Shown: positions 1-5,564, counted from the stretch's first letter. The stretch is DNA of 6,758 nt from Spirochaetales bacterium (GCA_017614625.1 JAGABK010000156.1:1-6758); one strand, 5' to 3'. Notes: generated by a model not told the origin, from the sequence alone. Program-made: numbers and translations.

Positions 1-477
1 GAACGAGACCTCCGAGGCCTTCTTCCCAATCCCCCACAGACCCGTCACGGAGACGGTGTCCGTAGTGTAATCCGGCACCACGGGATCGCGCTGCGTGTGG
101 ACCTTGAAAGGAAGGCGGCGCGAGCCGTCGGCCTCGTTGATTATCACGTCGTAGCGGTCTCTCAGGGCTTTGAGTATCCCAAGGGCCGGACTTGTCCACT
201 TGCGTGTGGTCTCGTCCGAGAGGGCATAAAGGACGCAGACAGGCTCCCCGGGGAAGTATGACAGAATCGAATCATCCCCGAAAATGCGCTGTGCCCCGTA
301 GTCATGGACGTAAGGCGACATGATCTTCGTTGTGGTGGTCATCAGGACCTTTTTTCCGCGTTCACGCAGCCATGCAGCGAGGCCGGCCATGAGCGTGGTC
401 TTGCCGCCGCCTCCGGTGAGGGAGATGAATGGTCTATCGGATGAAAAGCCGTCGAAAAGGGTTCCGTACAGGTCCAT
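1..477 (-). CDS. yqeC: YqeC, selenium cofactor biosynthesis / SDMH accessory protein (3' end cut by window edge)
   Basis: This frame is open from the ATG at 477 to the window edge and gives 159 N-terminal residues. Seen directly: a glycine-rich P-loop TGGGGKTTL at residues 21-29, a TTTTK segment at 47-51, and an acidic NEADGSRRLPFK segment at 114-125. These are the hallmarks of the YqeC family, a putative nucleotide-binding protein that occurs with orphan selD genes and selenium-dependent molybdenum hydroxylases; its biochemical step is not established. Upstream in frame there is a TAG at 487-489, so the ATG at 477 is the first possible ATG. It has no Shine-Dalgarno, but a -10-like TAGAAT sits six bases upstream, suggesting a leaderless message. 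It diverges from the ModE-like regulator gene. The C-terminal part lies outside the window, so completeness cannot be judged. The family call is confident; the function rests on genomic association. Confidence 0.88.
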   Translation of the reverse strand, partial: MDLYGTLFDGFSSDRPFISLTGGGGKTTLMAGLAAWLRERGKKVLMTTTTKIMSPYVHDYGAQRIFGDDSILSYFPGEPVCVLYALSDETTRKWTSPALGILKALRDRYDVIINEADGSRRLPFKVHTQRDPVVPDYTTDTVSVTGLWGIGKKASEVSF

Positions 478-484
478 GCCGTTA

Positions 485-513
485 TTCTAGCCCAAAAACA
501 ATGGATGCGCAAA
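485..513 (-). promoter_or_regulatory. Candidate promoter of yqeC (leaderless geometry)
   Basis: On the minus strand a TAGAAT hexamer (490-485, 5/6 to TATAAT) is followed by exactly six bases and then the yqeC ATG. The expected transcription start therefore falls on or next to the start codon. The -35 region is poor: TTGCGC or TTTGCG at 513-507, 3/6 to TTGACA, with a 16-17 bp spacer. It overlaps the left arm of the inverted repeat at 506-523, so a protein bound there should block it. Motif match only. Confidence 0.4.
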
Positions 514-523
514 CAGTTGCGCA
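506..523. promoter_or_regulatory. Perfect inverted repeat, candidate operator between yqeC and the ModE-like gene
   Basis: The sequence TGCGCAA-ACAG-TTGCGCA has two perfectly complementary 7-bp arms separated by 4 bp. It lies in the divergent gap and overlaps the weak -35 elements that can be drawn for both genes. A winged-helix regulator is encoded immediately downstream at 563, so autoregulation plus control of yqeC is the simplest reading. It is not recognisably the E. coli ModE box. The repeat is seen directly; the operator role is inferred. Confidence 0.5.
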
Positions 524-545
524 AAGGGCTTGCCGGCTGTATCCT
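517..545 (+). promoter_or_regulatory. Weak candidate promoter of the ModE-like gene
   Basis: TTGCGC (517-522, 3/6 to TTGACA) and TATCCT (540-545, 4/6 to TATAAT) are separated by 17 bp. The -35 lies inside the right arm of the inverted repeat. This would leave a leader of about 10-12 bases carrying the strong GGGAGG ribosome binding site at 552-557. The match is weak and the call depends mainly on position. Confidence 0.25.
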
Positions 546-562
546 TCAATCGGGAGGTTTCC

Positions 563-901
563 ATGCAGTTCGCCGCCAAGATAGTCCTGTCAGAGGGAGA
601 CACCGGGTTCTTCGGCCCCGGCGTCAGGGATCTGTTCAGATACATAGACTCCGAGAAATCGGTCAAGGCCGCAGCAGAGAGGATGGATCTCAGCTACTCC
701 AAGGCATGGAAGATGATCCGCAACGTCGAGAAGGCCCTGGGTTGCCCCGCGGTCGAGCGCTCACACGGCGGCCCGGACGGCGGCTCGGCCCGTCTGACCG
801 GGGCCGGACGGAATCTCCTTGAGCGTTACACCGAATTCGAGAAAAAGGGAAACGATAGCCTGAAAAAGCTGTTCGAACAGGAATTCTCGGGCCTTATCTG
901 A
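563..901 (+). CDS. ModE-type winged helix-turn-helix regulator, DNA-binding domain only
   Basis: The 112-residue product matches the N-terminal DNA-binding domain of ModE/LysR-type regulators. Residues 31-51 (SVKAAAERMDLSYSKAWKMI) form the helix-turn-helix and resemble the SYKSAW region of E. coli ModE. VERSHGGPDGGSARLTGAG at 64-82 is the wing. Residues 83-112 form a charged C-terminal helix. The molybdate-binding Mop/TOBE domains of full ModE (about 260 residues) are absent, so any metal sensing must come from elsewhere. The ATG at 563 was chosen over the upstream in-frame TTG at 530 because GGGAGG (552-557) sits five bases before it. Its 3' end overlaps the convergent selD by 8 bp. Likely targets are its own promoter and yqeC through the repeat at 506-523. 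Small ModE-like proteins accompany molybdenum enzyme clusters, but the effector is unknown. Confidence 0.85.
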   Translation: MQFAAKIVLSEGDTGFFGPGVRDLFRYIDSEKSVKAAAERMDLSYSKAWKMIRNVEKALGCPAVERSHGGPDGGSARLTGAGRNLLERYTEFEKKGNDSLKKLFEQEFSGLI

Positions 902-1925
902 AAAACACGTCCTTGTCAGCCTTATCCGTGACTCTTCCGACAATCCTGCAGCAGCTCATGTCCATCTCAGAAACATAAGCCTCCGCATCATCGGGCGGCA
1001 TGAACAGAAGCAGGCCTCCGGAGGTCTGGGGATCGAGCACCAGGTCCTTTATCTCAAGCGGAATGCCTTCTGCGAAACAGATCTTTCCGAAGAGCCAGTC
1101 CTCGTTCGTGTACCTGCCTTCGGGTATCAGACCGAACCGTGCAAGCTCCAGAGCGCCCTCCAGGACGGGCAGCGAGGCCGTGTCCATCTCAATCGTCACA
1201 CCCGATGCCGCGGCGCACTCCTGGGAATGACCGGAAAGAGAGAAACCGGTGACATCGGTGGCAGCATGGACCTTATACTTCCTTGCGATGTCCCGCGCAT
1301 GCCTGTTCAGACGGGTCATAGAGTCCACGGCGGCCGCGATGCTCGATTCCGACGCCTCTCCGCCCTTGGCTGCGGTGTTGATTATCCCCACGCCCAAAGC
1401 TTTTGTAAGGACCACGCTGTCGCCGGGCATTGCGCCCTTGTTGGACCATACATCCTTCCTGTCCATGAAGGCGGTGACGCAAAGCCCGTACTTGGGAGTG
1501 GGATCCTCTATGGTGTGCCCGCCGGCAATCACTGCCCCTGCTTCCTTGACCTTGGAGATTCCTCCGCGCAAAATCCGGTCCATGATATCCAGGTCAAGAC
1601 AGGACGGGAAGCACATGAGATTCATGGCAACAGACGGCTCTCCTCCCATGGCGTAGATGTCCGACAAGGCGTTTGCCGCGGCAACCTGCCCGAATATGAA
1701 CGGGTCGTCCACCATCGGAGGGAAGAAGTCCACTGTCTGGACGCAGACGATGTCGCCGCTGACCTGATAGACCAGGGCGTCGTCGGCGCTCTCGAAACCC
1801 TCCAGCAGCCTGTCGTCCTTCATCAGCGGCAGGTTGTCTATCACGCTGTGAAGCTTCCCGGGCGGGAGCTTGGCGGCGCAGCCGGAGGTCTTGACCATAC
1901 TTGTTAGCTTGACGTCAGTTTTCAT
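894..1925 (-). CDS. selD: Selenide, water dikinase (selenophosphate synthetase), Cys form
   Basis: SelD makes selenophosphate from selenide and ATP in the cytoplasm, giving AMP and phosphate. The 343 residues match the usual family length of about 345. The N-terminal active-site loop SGCAAK (14-19) supplies Cys16 and Lys19, equivalent to E. coli Cys17 and Lys20; the catalytic position is Cys, not selenocysteine. Metal/ATP-site aspartates are seen at D49 (SADDAL), D66 (TVDFF), D89 (LSDIYAMGGEP) and D224 (ATDVTGFSLSGH), plus the GGHTIED motif at 135-141. A C-terminal LDPQTSGGLL segment is typical of the family. It is the last gene of the yedE operon: its ATG lies inside the end of the DUF3343 gene (11-bp overlap), which suggests translational coupling. 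Its stop overlaps the convergent regulator gene. No selA/selB is seen nearby, which fits a role in labile-selenium cofactor supply. Confidence 0.97.
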   Translation of the reverse strand: MKTDVKLTSMVKTSGCAAKLPPGKLHSVIDNLPLMKDDRLLEGFESADDALVYQVSGDIVCVQTVDFFPPMVDDPFIFGQVAAANALSDIYAMGGEPSVAMNLMCFPSCLDLDIMDRILRGGISKVKEAGAVIAGGHTIEDPTPKYGLCVTAFMDRKDVWSNKGAMPGDSVVLTKALGVGIINTAAKGGEASESSIAAAVDSMTRLNRHARDIARKYKVHAATDVTGFSLSGHSQECAAASGVTIEMDTASLPVLEGALELARFGLIPEGRYTNEDWLFGKICFAEGIPLEIKDLVLDPQTSGGLLLFMPPDDAEAYVSEMDMSCCRIVGRVTDKADKDVFFR

Positions 1926-2133
1926 AGACCTTGATATAGGTGCCGTCTTTCATCTCGTAGACGGCTTCCAGATTGGAGTTCACGTATTCCTTCAGGAACG
2001 GACCCTCGAAGAAGGCGCACGTGCCGCAGGAACTGGACAGACTGCGCGGAACCGGACGCAGGGTGCATCCGGCTCCGACCGTCTTTTTGAACTGTACGGC
2101 TCCGTAATGGTTTGCGAATGTCGCGACCATCAT
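1915..2133 (-). CDS. DUF3343 putative Se/S carrier protein
   Basis: This small protein of 72 residues fits the DUF3343 / putative Se/S carrier-like family (related in fold to TusA partners). Family features seen are the N-terminal MVATFANHYGAVQFKK, a PVPRSLSSSCG segment at 28-37, and a hydrophobic C-terminal strand. Cysteines are at 23, 36 and 39. The SSSCG cysteine is the family position; Cys39 makes a CxxC (CGTC) that could bind or relay sulfur, selenium or a metal. The start chosen is the ATG at 2133, which forms an ATGA overlap with the TGA of the TusA-like gene. A GTG at 2154 would add seven residues and is less likely. Its own end overlaps selD. Position between TusA-like and SelD suggests it handles selenium on its way to SelD; this is inferred from context. 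Confidence 0.82.
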   Translation of the reverse strand: MMVATFANHYGAVQFKKTVGAGCTLRPVPRSLSSSCGTCAFFEGPFLKEYVNSNLEAVYEMKDGTYIKVYEN

Positions 2134-2333
2134 TTCGTCGCGCTTATCCTCCACTGCCCGCTTTCCTCCTGCACGCTTACATCATACTTCATTGCACGCA
2201 GGTAGCGCGAGACATTCTCCAAAGGCGCACGCTGGTCGACAAGGACTTCCACGGTCTGCGGGTTGTCCTTGATGGCTTTCTTGGTCCTGATGACCGGTTC
2301 CGGACAGCTGAGTCCTCTGTAATCAATCTCCAT
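2130..2333 (-). CDS. TusA/SirA-like sulfur (selenium) carrier, YedF N-terminal domain alone
   Basis: The 67-residue protein has the TusA/SirA/YedF fold signature: an N-terminal strand, then RGLSCPEPVIRTKKAI at residues 6-21 with the conserved CPxP motif (Cys10). It ends with a beta strand WRISATK. In TusA the equivalent cysteine carries a persulfide. In selenium loci the YedF proteins usually add a DsrE-like C-terminal domain, which is missing here. The ATG at 2333 follows yedE by one base and has a strong AAGGAGG (2346-2340) inside the yedE end, so this start is preferred over an in-frame upstream ATG at 2375 that would overlap yedE. Its TGA overlaps the next ATG. Pairing with YedE is a recurring arrangement and points to receipt of selenium from the transporter. 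Confidence 0.9.
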   Translation of the reverse strand: MEIDYRGLSCPEPVIRTKKAIKDNPQTVEVLVDQRAPLENVSRYLRAMKYDVSVQEESGQWRISATK

Positions 2334-2334
2334 G

Positions 2335-3420
2335 TCAGTCCTCCTTCTTCTCTGCGAAAGTCTTGATGCATGCAATGGCCACGAGAATCAGCAGGCACAG
2401 AATGACTGCAACCTTTCCCTGGGTCTTCAGTCCGGCGCCGTCGGCCACGGCTCCTGCCGCTCCGGCAAGTCCGAAATTGTGCGAAATCGCAGCACCCGTG
2501 AGAAGTCCCAGCACCGTGATGGCGCTGTCGCTGTTTCCCTCACCGGCGAGGATCAGCTGCCTGAGCGGGCATCCACCGAGCATTGTGCATCCAAGACCGC
2601 ACACAGCCATTCCGAGGAAGTTCCAGATGTGGGCGTTGTGTGCAACCGGCTGTCCGGTGAAACCGAGCTTGAAGCTGCCGGTGGCGAGGTTCATTATCAG
2701 TGCAAACACGAAGATCGCGATGAAACCGCAGATCAGGGTTCCGTCCTTGAGCAGGTACAGGTCCCTGAAGCCGCCGGCCATGCACATGCGGGTGCGCTGG
2801 GCCAGAAGTCCCACGACAAGGCCTGCGCAGAGCGAGACCACCATGGGAGCGTGCATGGAACCCGGACCGGATGTCGAGAAAGCGAAAAGCGAAGGCACGG
2901 CAATGACAAGGACGAAGAGGATGATGTTCACGAGCGAAATCGCACACCCCTCAAGAGGTGCCTGGGCGCGTGTCCTTCCGAGGGAGAAGCCCTTAGACAG
3001 GAAGAACGAACCCGCTCCGACTCCGGACGCGAAGCCCAGAAGTCCTATGAGAGCGTTGAGGTCTCCTGCTGACAGCCTCAGAATCATCCTGAACGGACAT
3101 CCCAGGAATGCAAGGCATCCGATCATGACCATTGCACCAATGCAGAAGCGCAGAACCGGCGATGAGCCTCCCCTTGCGTTGAACTCCTTTGTGAGCACGC
3201 TGATAAGGAACGAACCCAGCACCAGACCGATAATCTCGGGTCTGACGTACTGGACGACACCGGCACTGTGGAACTTCAGTCCTCCGGCGATGTCGCGGAC
3301 GAAACATGCGATGCAGAAGCCCATGTTCTTGGGGTTCCCCAGAAGAACGAGCACGACTGCGATGATTCCGATGAGAGCTCCGGCTATGGCCAGATTCCTC
3401 TTTTCCTTTGCGATTTTCAT
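2335..3420 (-). CDS. yedE: YedE family putative selenium transporter (YeeE/YedE membrane protein)
   Basis: This is a 361-residue polytopic inner-membrane protein with about nine to ten hydrophobic segments (roughly 9-28, 61-77, 92-107, 122-142, 159-180, 192-208, 228-247, 266-282, 301-320, 336-352). It has two internally similar halves, each with a GF/M-CxxxxFRD-type motif followed by GCPxR. In the first half CIACFVRD (36-43) precedes GCPFRM (107-112). In the second half CMAGGFRD (213-220) precedes GCPLRQ (283-288). These cysteine-bearing motifs are typical of YeeE/YedE transporters, which move thiosulfate in the best-studied members. Beside selD and yedF the family is predicted to import a selenium compound. 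It is first in the operon and starts at the ATG at 3420 behind a modest GAAGAG ribosome site. The substrate is inferred, not shown. Confidence 0.92.
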   Translation of the reverse strand: MKIAKEKRNLAIAGALIGIIAVVLVLLGNPKNMGFCIACFVRDIAGGLKFHSAGVVQYVRPEIIGLVLGSFLISVLTKEFNARGGSSPVLRFCIGAMVMIGCLAFLGCPFRMILRLSAGDLNALIGLLGFASGVGAGSFFLSKGFSLGRTRAQAPLEGCAISLVNIILFVLVIAVPSLFAFSTSGPGSMHAPMVVSLCAGLVVGLLAQRTRMCMAGGFRDLYLLKDGTLICGFIAIFVFALIMNLATGSFKLGFTGQPVAHNAHIWNFLGMAVCGLGCTMLGGCPLRQLILAGEGNSDSAITVLGLLTGAAISHNFGLAGAAGAVADGAGLKTQGKVAVILCLLILVAIACIKTFAEKKED

Positions 3421-3447
3421 ACGAATCTCTTCAGCCTATGTTTTACC

Positions 3448-3474
3448 ATCATATTTTTGGAAATGCAATGGCAA
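3448..3474 (-). promoter_or_regulatory. Candidate promoter of the yedE-tusA-DUF3343-selD operon
   Basis: On the minus strand TTGCCA (3474-3469, 5/6 to TTGACA) and TATGAT (3453-3448, 5/6 to TATAAT) are separated by 15 bp, slightly short. Transcription would start around 3441, leaving a leader of about 20 bases before the yedE ATG. The -35 falls within the 17-bp palindrome at 3463-3479. Confidence 0.4.
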
Positions 3475-3487
3475 TGCATGCTATACT
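3457..3487 (+). promoter_or_regulatory. Candidate extended -10 promoter of the desulfurase-xdhC pair (leaderless geometry)
   Basis: TGCTATACT at 3479-3487 fits an extended -10 (TGnTATAAT, hexamer 5/6). It is followed by exactly six bases and then the ATG at 3494, so transcription should begin at or beside the start codon. The best -35 is TTGGAA (3457-3462, 4/6) with a long 19-bp spacer that contains the palindrome. No Shine-Dalgarno precedes the ATG. Confidence 0.5.
3463..3479. promoter_or_regulatory. Imperfect palindrome, candidate shared operator of the divergent operons
   Basis: ATGCAATGGCAATGCAT pairs with its own complement at 7 of 8 positions around a central G. The only mismatch is 3468 with 3474. 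It covers the -35 of the minus-strand promoter and lies just upstream of the plus-strand -10, between it and a TTGGAA at 3457-3462. One bound regulator could therefore control both import/activation genes and the desulfurase-XdhC pair. The dyad is seen directly; the regulator is unknown. Confidence 0.45.
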
Positions 3488-3493
3488 GTTGCC

Positions 3494-4633
3494 ATGAGAC
3501 GAATCTATCTGGACAACGCTGCCACATCCTTTCCGAAGGCACCCGGTGCTGCAGACGTAATGAGGGACTTTCTGGAGAAGGACTGCATGAACCTCAGCAG
3601 GACCAACGGCAGCAAAGGAACGGAAATCATCGAAAAAATCTCGGACCTCCGCTCCGGAATTGCCTGGCTGCTTGGGCTCTCCACACCGGAGAGCGTGGTC
3701 TTCTCAAGCGGAGCCACCGAATCGCTGAACCTCATCATCAAGGGCCTGTTCGGAAACGGCGGCCACATACTCGTCTCTTCGTGCGAGCACAACAGCGTAA
3801 TGCGTCCTCTGGTCCGGTGCGGAACCGAGTTCTCAAGGATTCCGTGCGACAGACAGGGTTATATCCTCATCGATGAGATCGAAGGACTCATCAGACCTGA
3901 GACGAAAGCCATGCTCATCTGCGGTGCCGGGAATGTTTCAGGAGCCATACAGGACATTCCGACAATAGCCCGTATTGCACATGAACATGAAATTCTTTTA
4001 TTCATAGATGCGGCTCAGACCATCACTGACCTTGACATCGACATGTCATCCATGAATATCGCAGGCGTCGTATTCTCGGGCCACAAGGACCTTCTGGGAC
4101 CCGAGGGAACGGGTGGAGCGGCACTCAGGAAGGATATTGCCCTGGCCATTGAGCCGCTGGTCAGCGGAGGCACGGGGTCAAGAAGCGACAGCGAGGAGAT
4201 TCCGGACACCCTGCCTGACAGGCTTGAAGCCGGAACGCAGAACATCGGCGGACTTCTCGCACTGGAGCACAGCCTGTCGTACATTCTGGAGAACAGAAAG
4301 GAACTGAAGGACCGCGAGCGGCATGCTACGGAGCTTCTCTATTCCGGACTGCAGGGCATCGACGGTCTGGAAATCGTCGGAGCCCCCCTGGACAGGCCGC
4401 GAACATCGGTGGTATCCGTGACATCTCCGAGGATGGACATAGCGGACATCTGCGAGCTTCTACTGGAGCGTTACGGGATAGAGACAAGGGTTGGCCTGCA
4501 CTGCTCTCCCTCAAGCCACAAGGCCCTGGGGACATACCCCACGGGAGCGTTGCGCTTCTCGCCCGGACCGTTCACGACCGATGCCGACATCGGGACGGCG
4601 GTCAGGGCCATGAAGGAGATTCTGAATGGATAA
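3494..4633 (+). CDS. Class V aminotransferase-fold cysteine desulfurase / selenocysteine lyase-like enzyme
   Basis: This PLP enzyme of 379 residues would remove sulfur from cysteine, or selenium from selenocysteine, as an enzyme-bound persulfide or selenopersulfide. It begins with the canonical MRRIYLDNAATSFPK. Key residues seen are GATES (73-77), His99 in the CEHNS segment (PLP-stacking position), Asp172 and Gln175 in IDAAQT, Lys198 in SGHK (Schiff base), and Cys337 in GLHCSPSSHKALG (catalytic cysteine). LRFSPGPFTT (353-362) closes the family pattern. It best fits the cysteine desulfurase family with the short HCSP active-site loop rather than IscS or housekeeping SufS. The frame is open far upstream, but residue 1 of the family alignment and the -10 at 3482-3487 fix the start at 3494. 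Its end overlaps xdhC by 8 bp. Context suggests it serves molybdenum cofactor sulfuration or selenation; preference for Cys or Sec cannot be read from the sequence. Confidence 0.93.
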   Translation: MRRIYLDNAATSFPKAPGAADVMRDFLEKDCMNLSRTNGSKGTEIIEKISDLRSGIAWLLGLSTPESVVFSSGATESLNLIIKGLFGNGGHILVSSCEHNSVMRPLVRCGTEFSRIPCDRQGYILIDEIEGLIRPETKAMLICGAGNVSGAIQDIPTIARIAHEHEILLFIDAAQTITDLDIDMSSMNIAGVVFSGHKDLLGPEGTGGAALRKDIALAIEPLVSGGTGSRSDSEEIPDTLPDRLEAGTQNIGGLLALEHSLSYILENRKELKDRERHATELLYSGLQGIDGLEIVGAPLDRPRTSVVSVTSPRMDIADICELLLERYGIETRVGLHCSPSSHKALGTYPTGALRFSPGPFTTDADIGTAVRAMKEILNG

Positions 4634-5561
4634 CTACTACCGCACACTGCTGGAAATACTTGACGAGCCGGGCCTCCAGAGACGCACGTACTTCGCCACG
4701 GGACACGAGGCCATATACAGGGACGGACAGTTCATCTGCGGCGACGGGGAAGTTTCCGAAGACGCCGGTCTTGTCGAATCCCTTACCGTCAAGCCGCATC
4801 TGGTGCTCTTCGGATGCGGCCATGTAGGAAAGGCCCTCTACGACCTTGCCGTCCTGCAGGACATGAGGACGACGGTCCTGGACAGCCGCACGGAGATACT
4901 CACAGAAGAGAGGTTTCCGAAGGCCGAGAGAATCTGCGGCACGTACGAGGAGCTTCTGCAGCGCGAATACGGCTCGTTCTTCTCTCCCTACTACTGCATC
5001 TTCACCCACGGCCATGTCTACGACGCGCAGTGCCTGTATTACGCCCTGACGCACAGGCATTCATATATAGGAATGATAGGCTCGGCGGCAAAAATCGCCT
5101 ACTGCATGCAGGCCATGCGTGACAGCGGAATAACCGAAGATCAGCTGAAGGACGTCTGTTCGCCCATAGGCCTTCCTATAAACGCGGTGACACCCCAGGA
5201 AATAGCCGTCGCCATCATGGCGCAGATTATAGGGGTCTTCCGCGCGGACAAGAAGGCCGTGGACATGGATCCGAGCGTCATAGCCCTTGCAGCAGAAAAA
5301 CCCGGCGTCATGGTCAGAATCGTAGGCAAGACGGGCTCGGCCCCGAGATCAGTCGGCTCCATGATGTACGTGACTGCGGACGGTTTCCGCGGCACAGTCG
5401 GCGGCGGAGCCATAGAGCGTCATGCCATCGACCGTGCGAGGCAACTGCTTGCGGATCAGGAGGACTTCCTTCTGGAAGAGAACAGACTGTCCGGGAAGGA
5501 CCCGCTGGGCATGATTTGCGGCGGAACGAACACCCTGCTCTACAGGCTTGTCAGGGCGTAA
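4626..5561 (+). CDS. XdhC-like molybdenum hydroxylase maturation protein with swapped domain order
   Basis: XdhC proteins bind molybdenum cofactor, promote its sulfuration with a desulfurase, and insert it into xanthine dehydrogenase-type enzymes. Both family domains are present in 311 residues. A Rossmann-type XdhC C-domain comes first, with LVLFGCGHVGKAL at 59-71, FTHGH at 126-130, YIGMIGS at 147-153 and PIGLPINAVTPQEIAVAIMAQII at 180-202 in two overlapping stretches. The XdhC/CoxI domain follows, with VRIVGKTGSAPRSVGSMMYV at 230-249, GTVGGGAIE at 256-264 and a terminal MICGGT at 296-301. In canonical XdhC the CoxI domain is N-terminal, so the order here is reversed. The ATG at 4626 lies within the desulfurase end and follows AAGGAG (4613-4618) by seven bases, so the two are translationally coupled. 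It ends just before the terminator hairpin. Its client is probably a selenium-dependent hydroxylase outside the window. Confidence 0.9.
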   Translation: MDNYYRTLLEILDEPGLQRRTYFATGHEAIYRDGQFICGDGEVSEDAGLVESLTVKPHLVLFGCGHVGKALYDLAVLQDMRTTVLDSRTEILTEERFPKAERICGTYEELLQREYGSFFSPYYCIFTHGHVYDAQCLYYALTHRHSYIGMIGSAAKIAYCMQAMRDSGITEDQLKDVCSPIGLPINAVTPQEIAVAIMAQIIGVFRADKKAVDMDPSVIALAAEKPGVMVRIVGKTGSAPRSVGSMMYVTADGFRGTVGGGAIERHAIDRARQLLADQEDFLLEENRLSGKDPLGMICGGTNTLLYRLVRA

Positions 5562-5564
5562 GAA

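Noticed and set aside
530..562. TTG start at 530 for the ModE-like regulator
   Set aside because: The ATG at 563 has a strong GGGAGG at good spacing, and the extra 11 residues look unrelated to the family.
1866..1884. Selenocysteine codon at the SelD active site
   Set aside because: The catalytic position is TGC (Cys16); no in-frame TGA interrupts selD.
2131..2154. GTG start at 2154 for the DUF3343 gene
   Set aside because: It would overlap the TusA-like gene by 25 bases. The ATGA overlap at 2133 gives a typical coupled start and a family-like N terminus.
2332..3072. Plus-strand open frame opposite yedE
   Set aside because: Composition is highly charged and shadow-like, and yedE on the minus strand has clear membrane segments and motifs.
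2363..3493. Long in-frame extension upstream of the cysteine desulfurase, giving a 756-residue reading frame
   Set aside because: It lies antisense to yedE, is low-complexity and shows no family features. The conserved N terminus IYLDNAATS begins right after the ATG at 3494.
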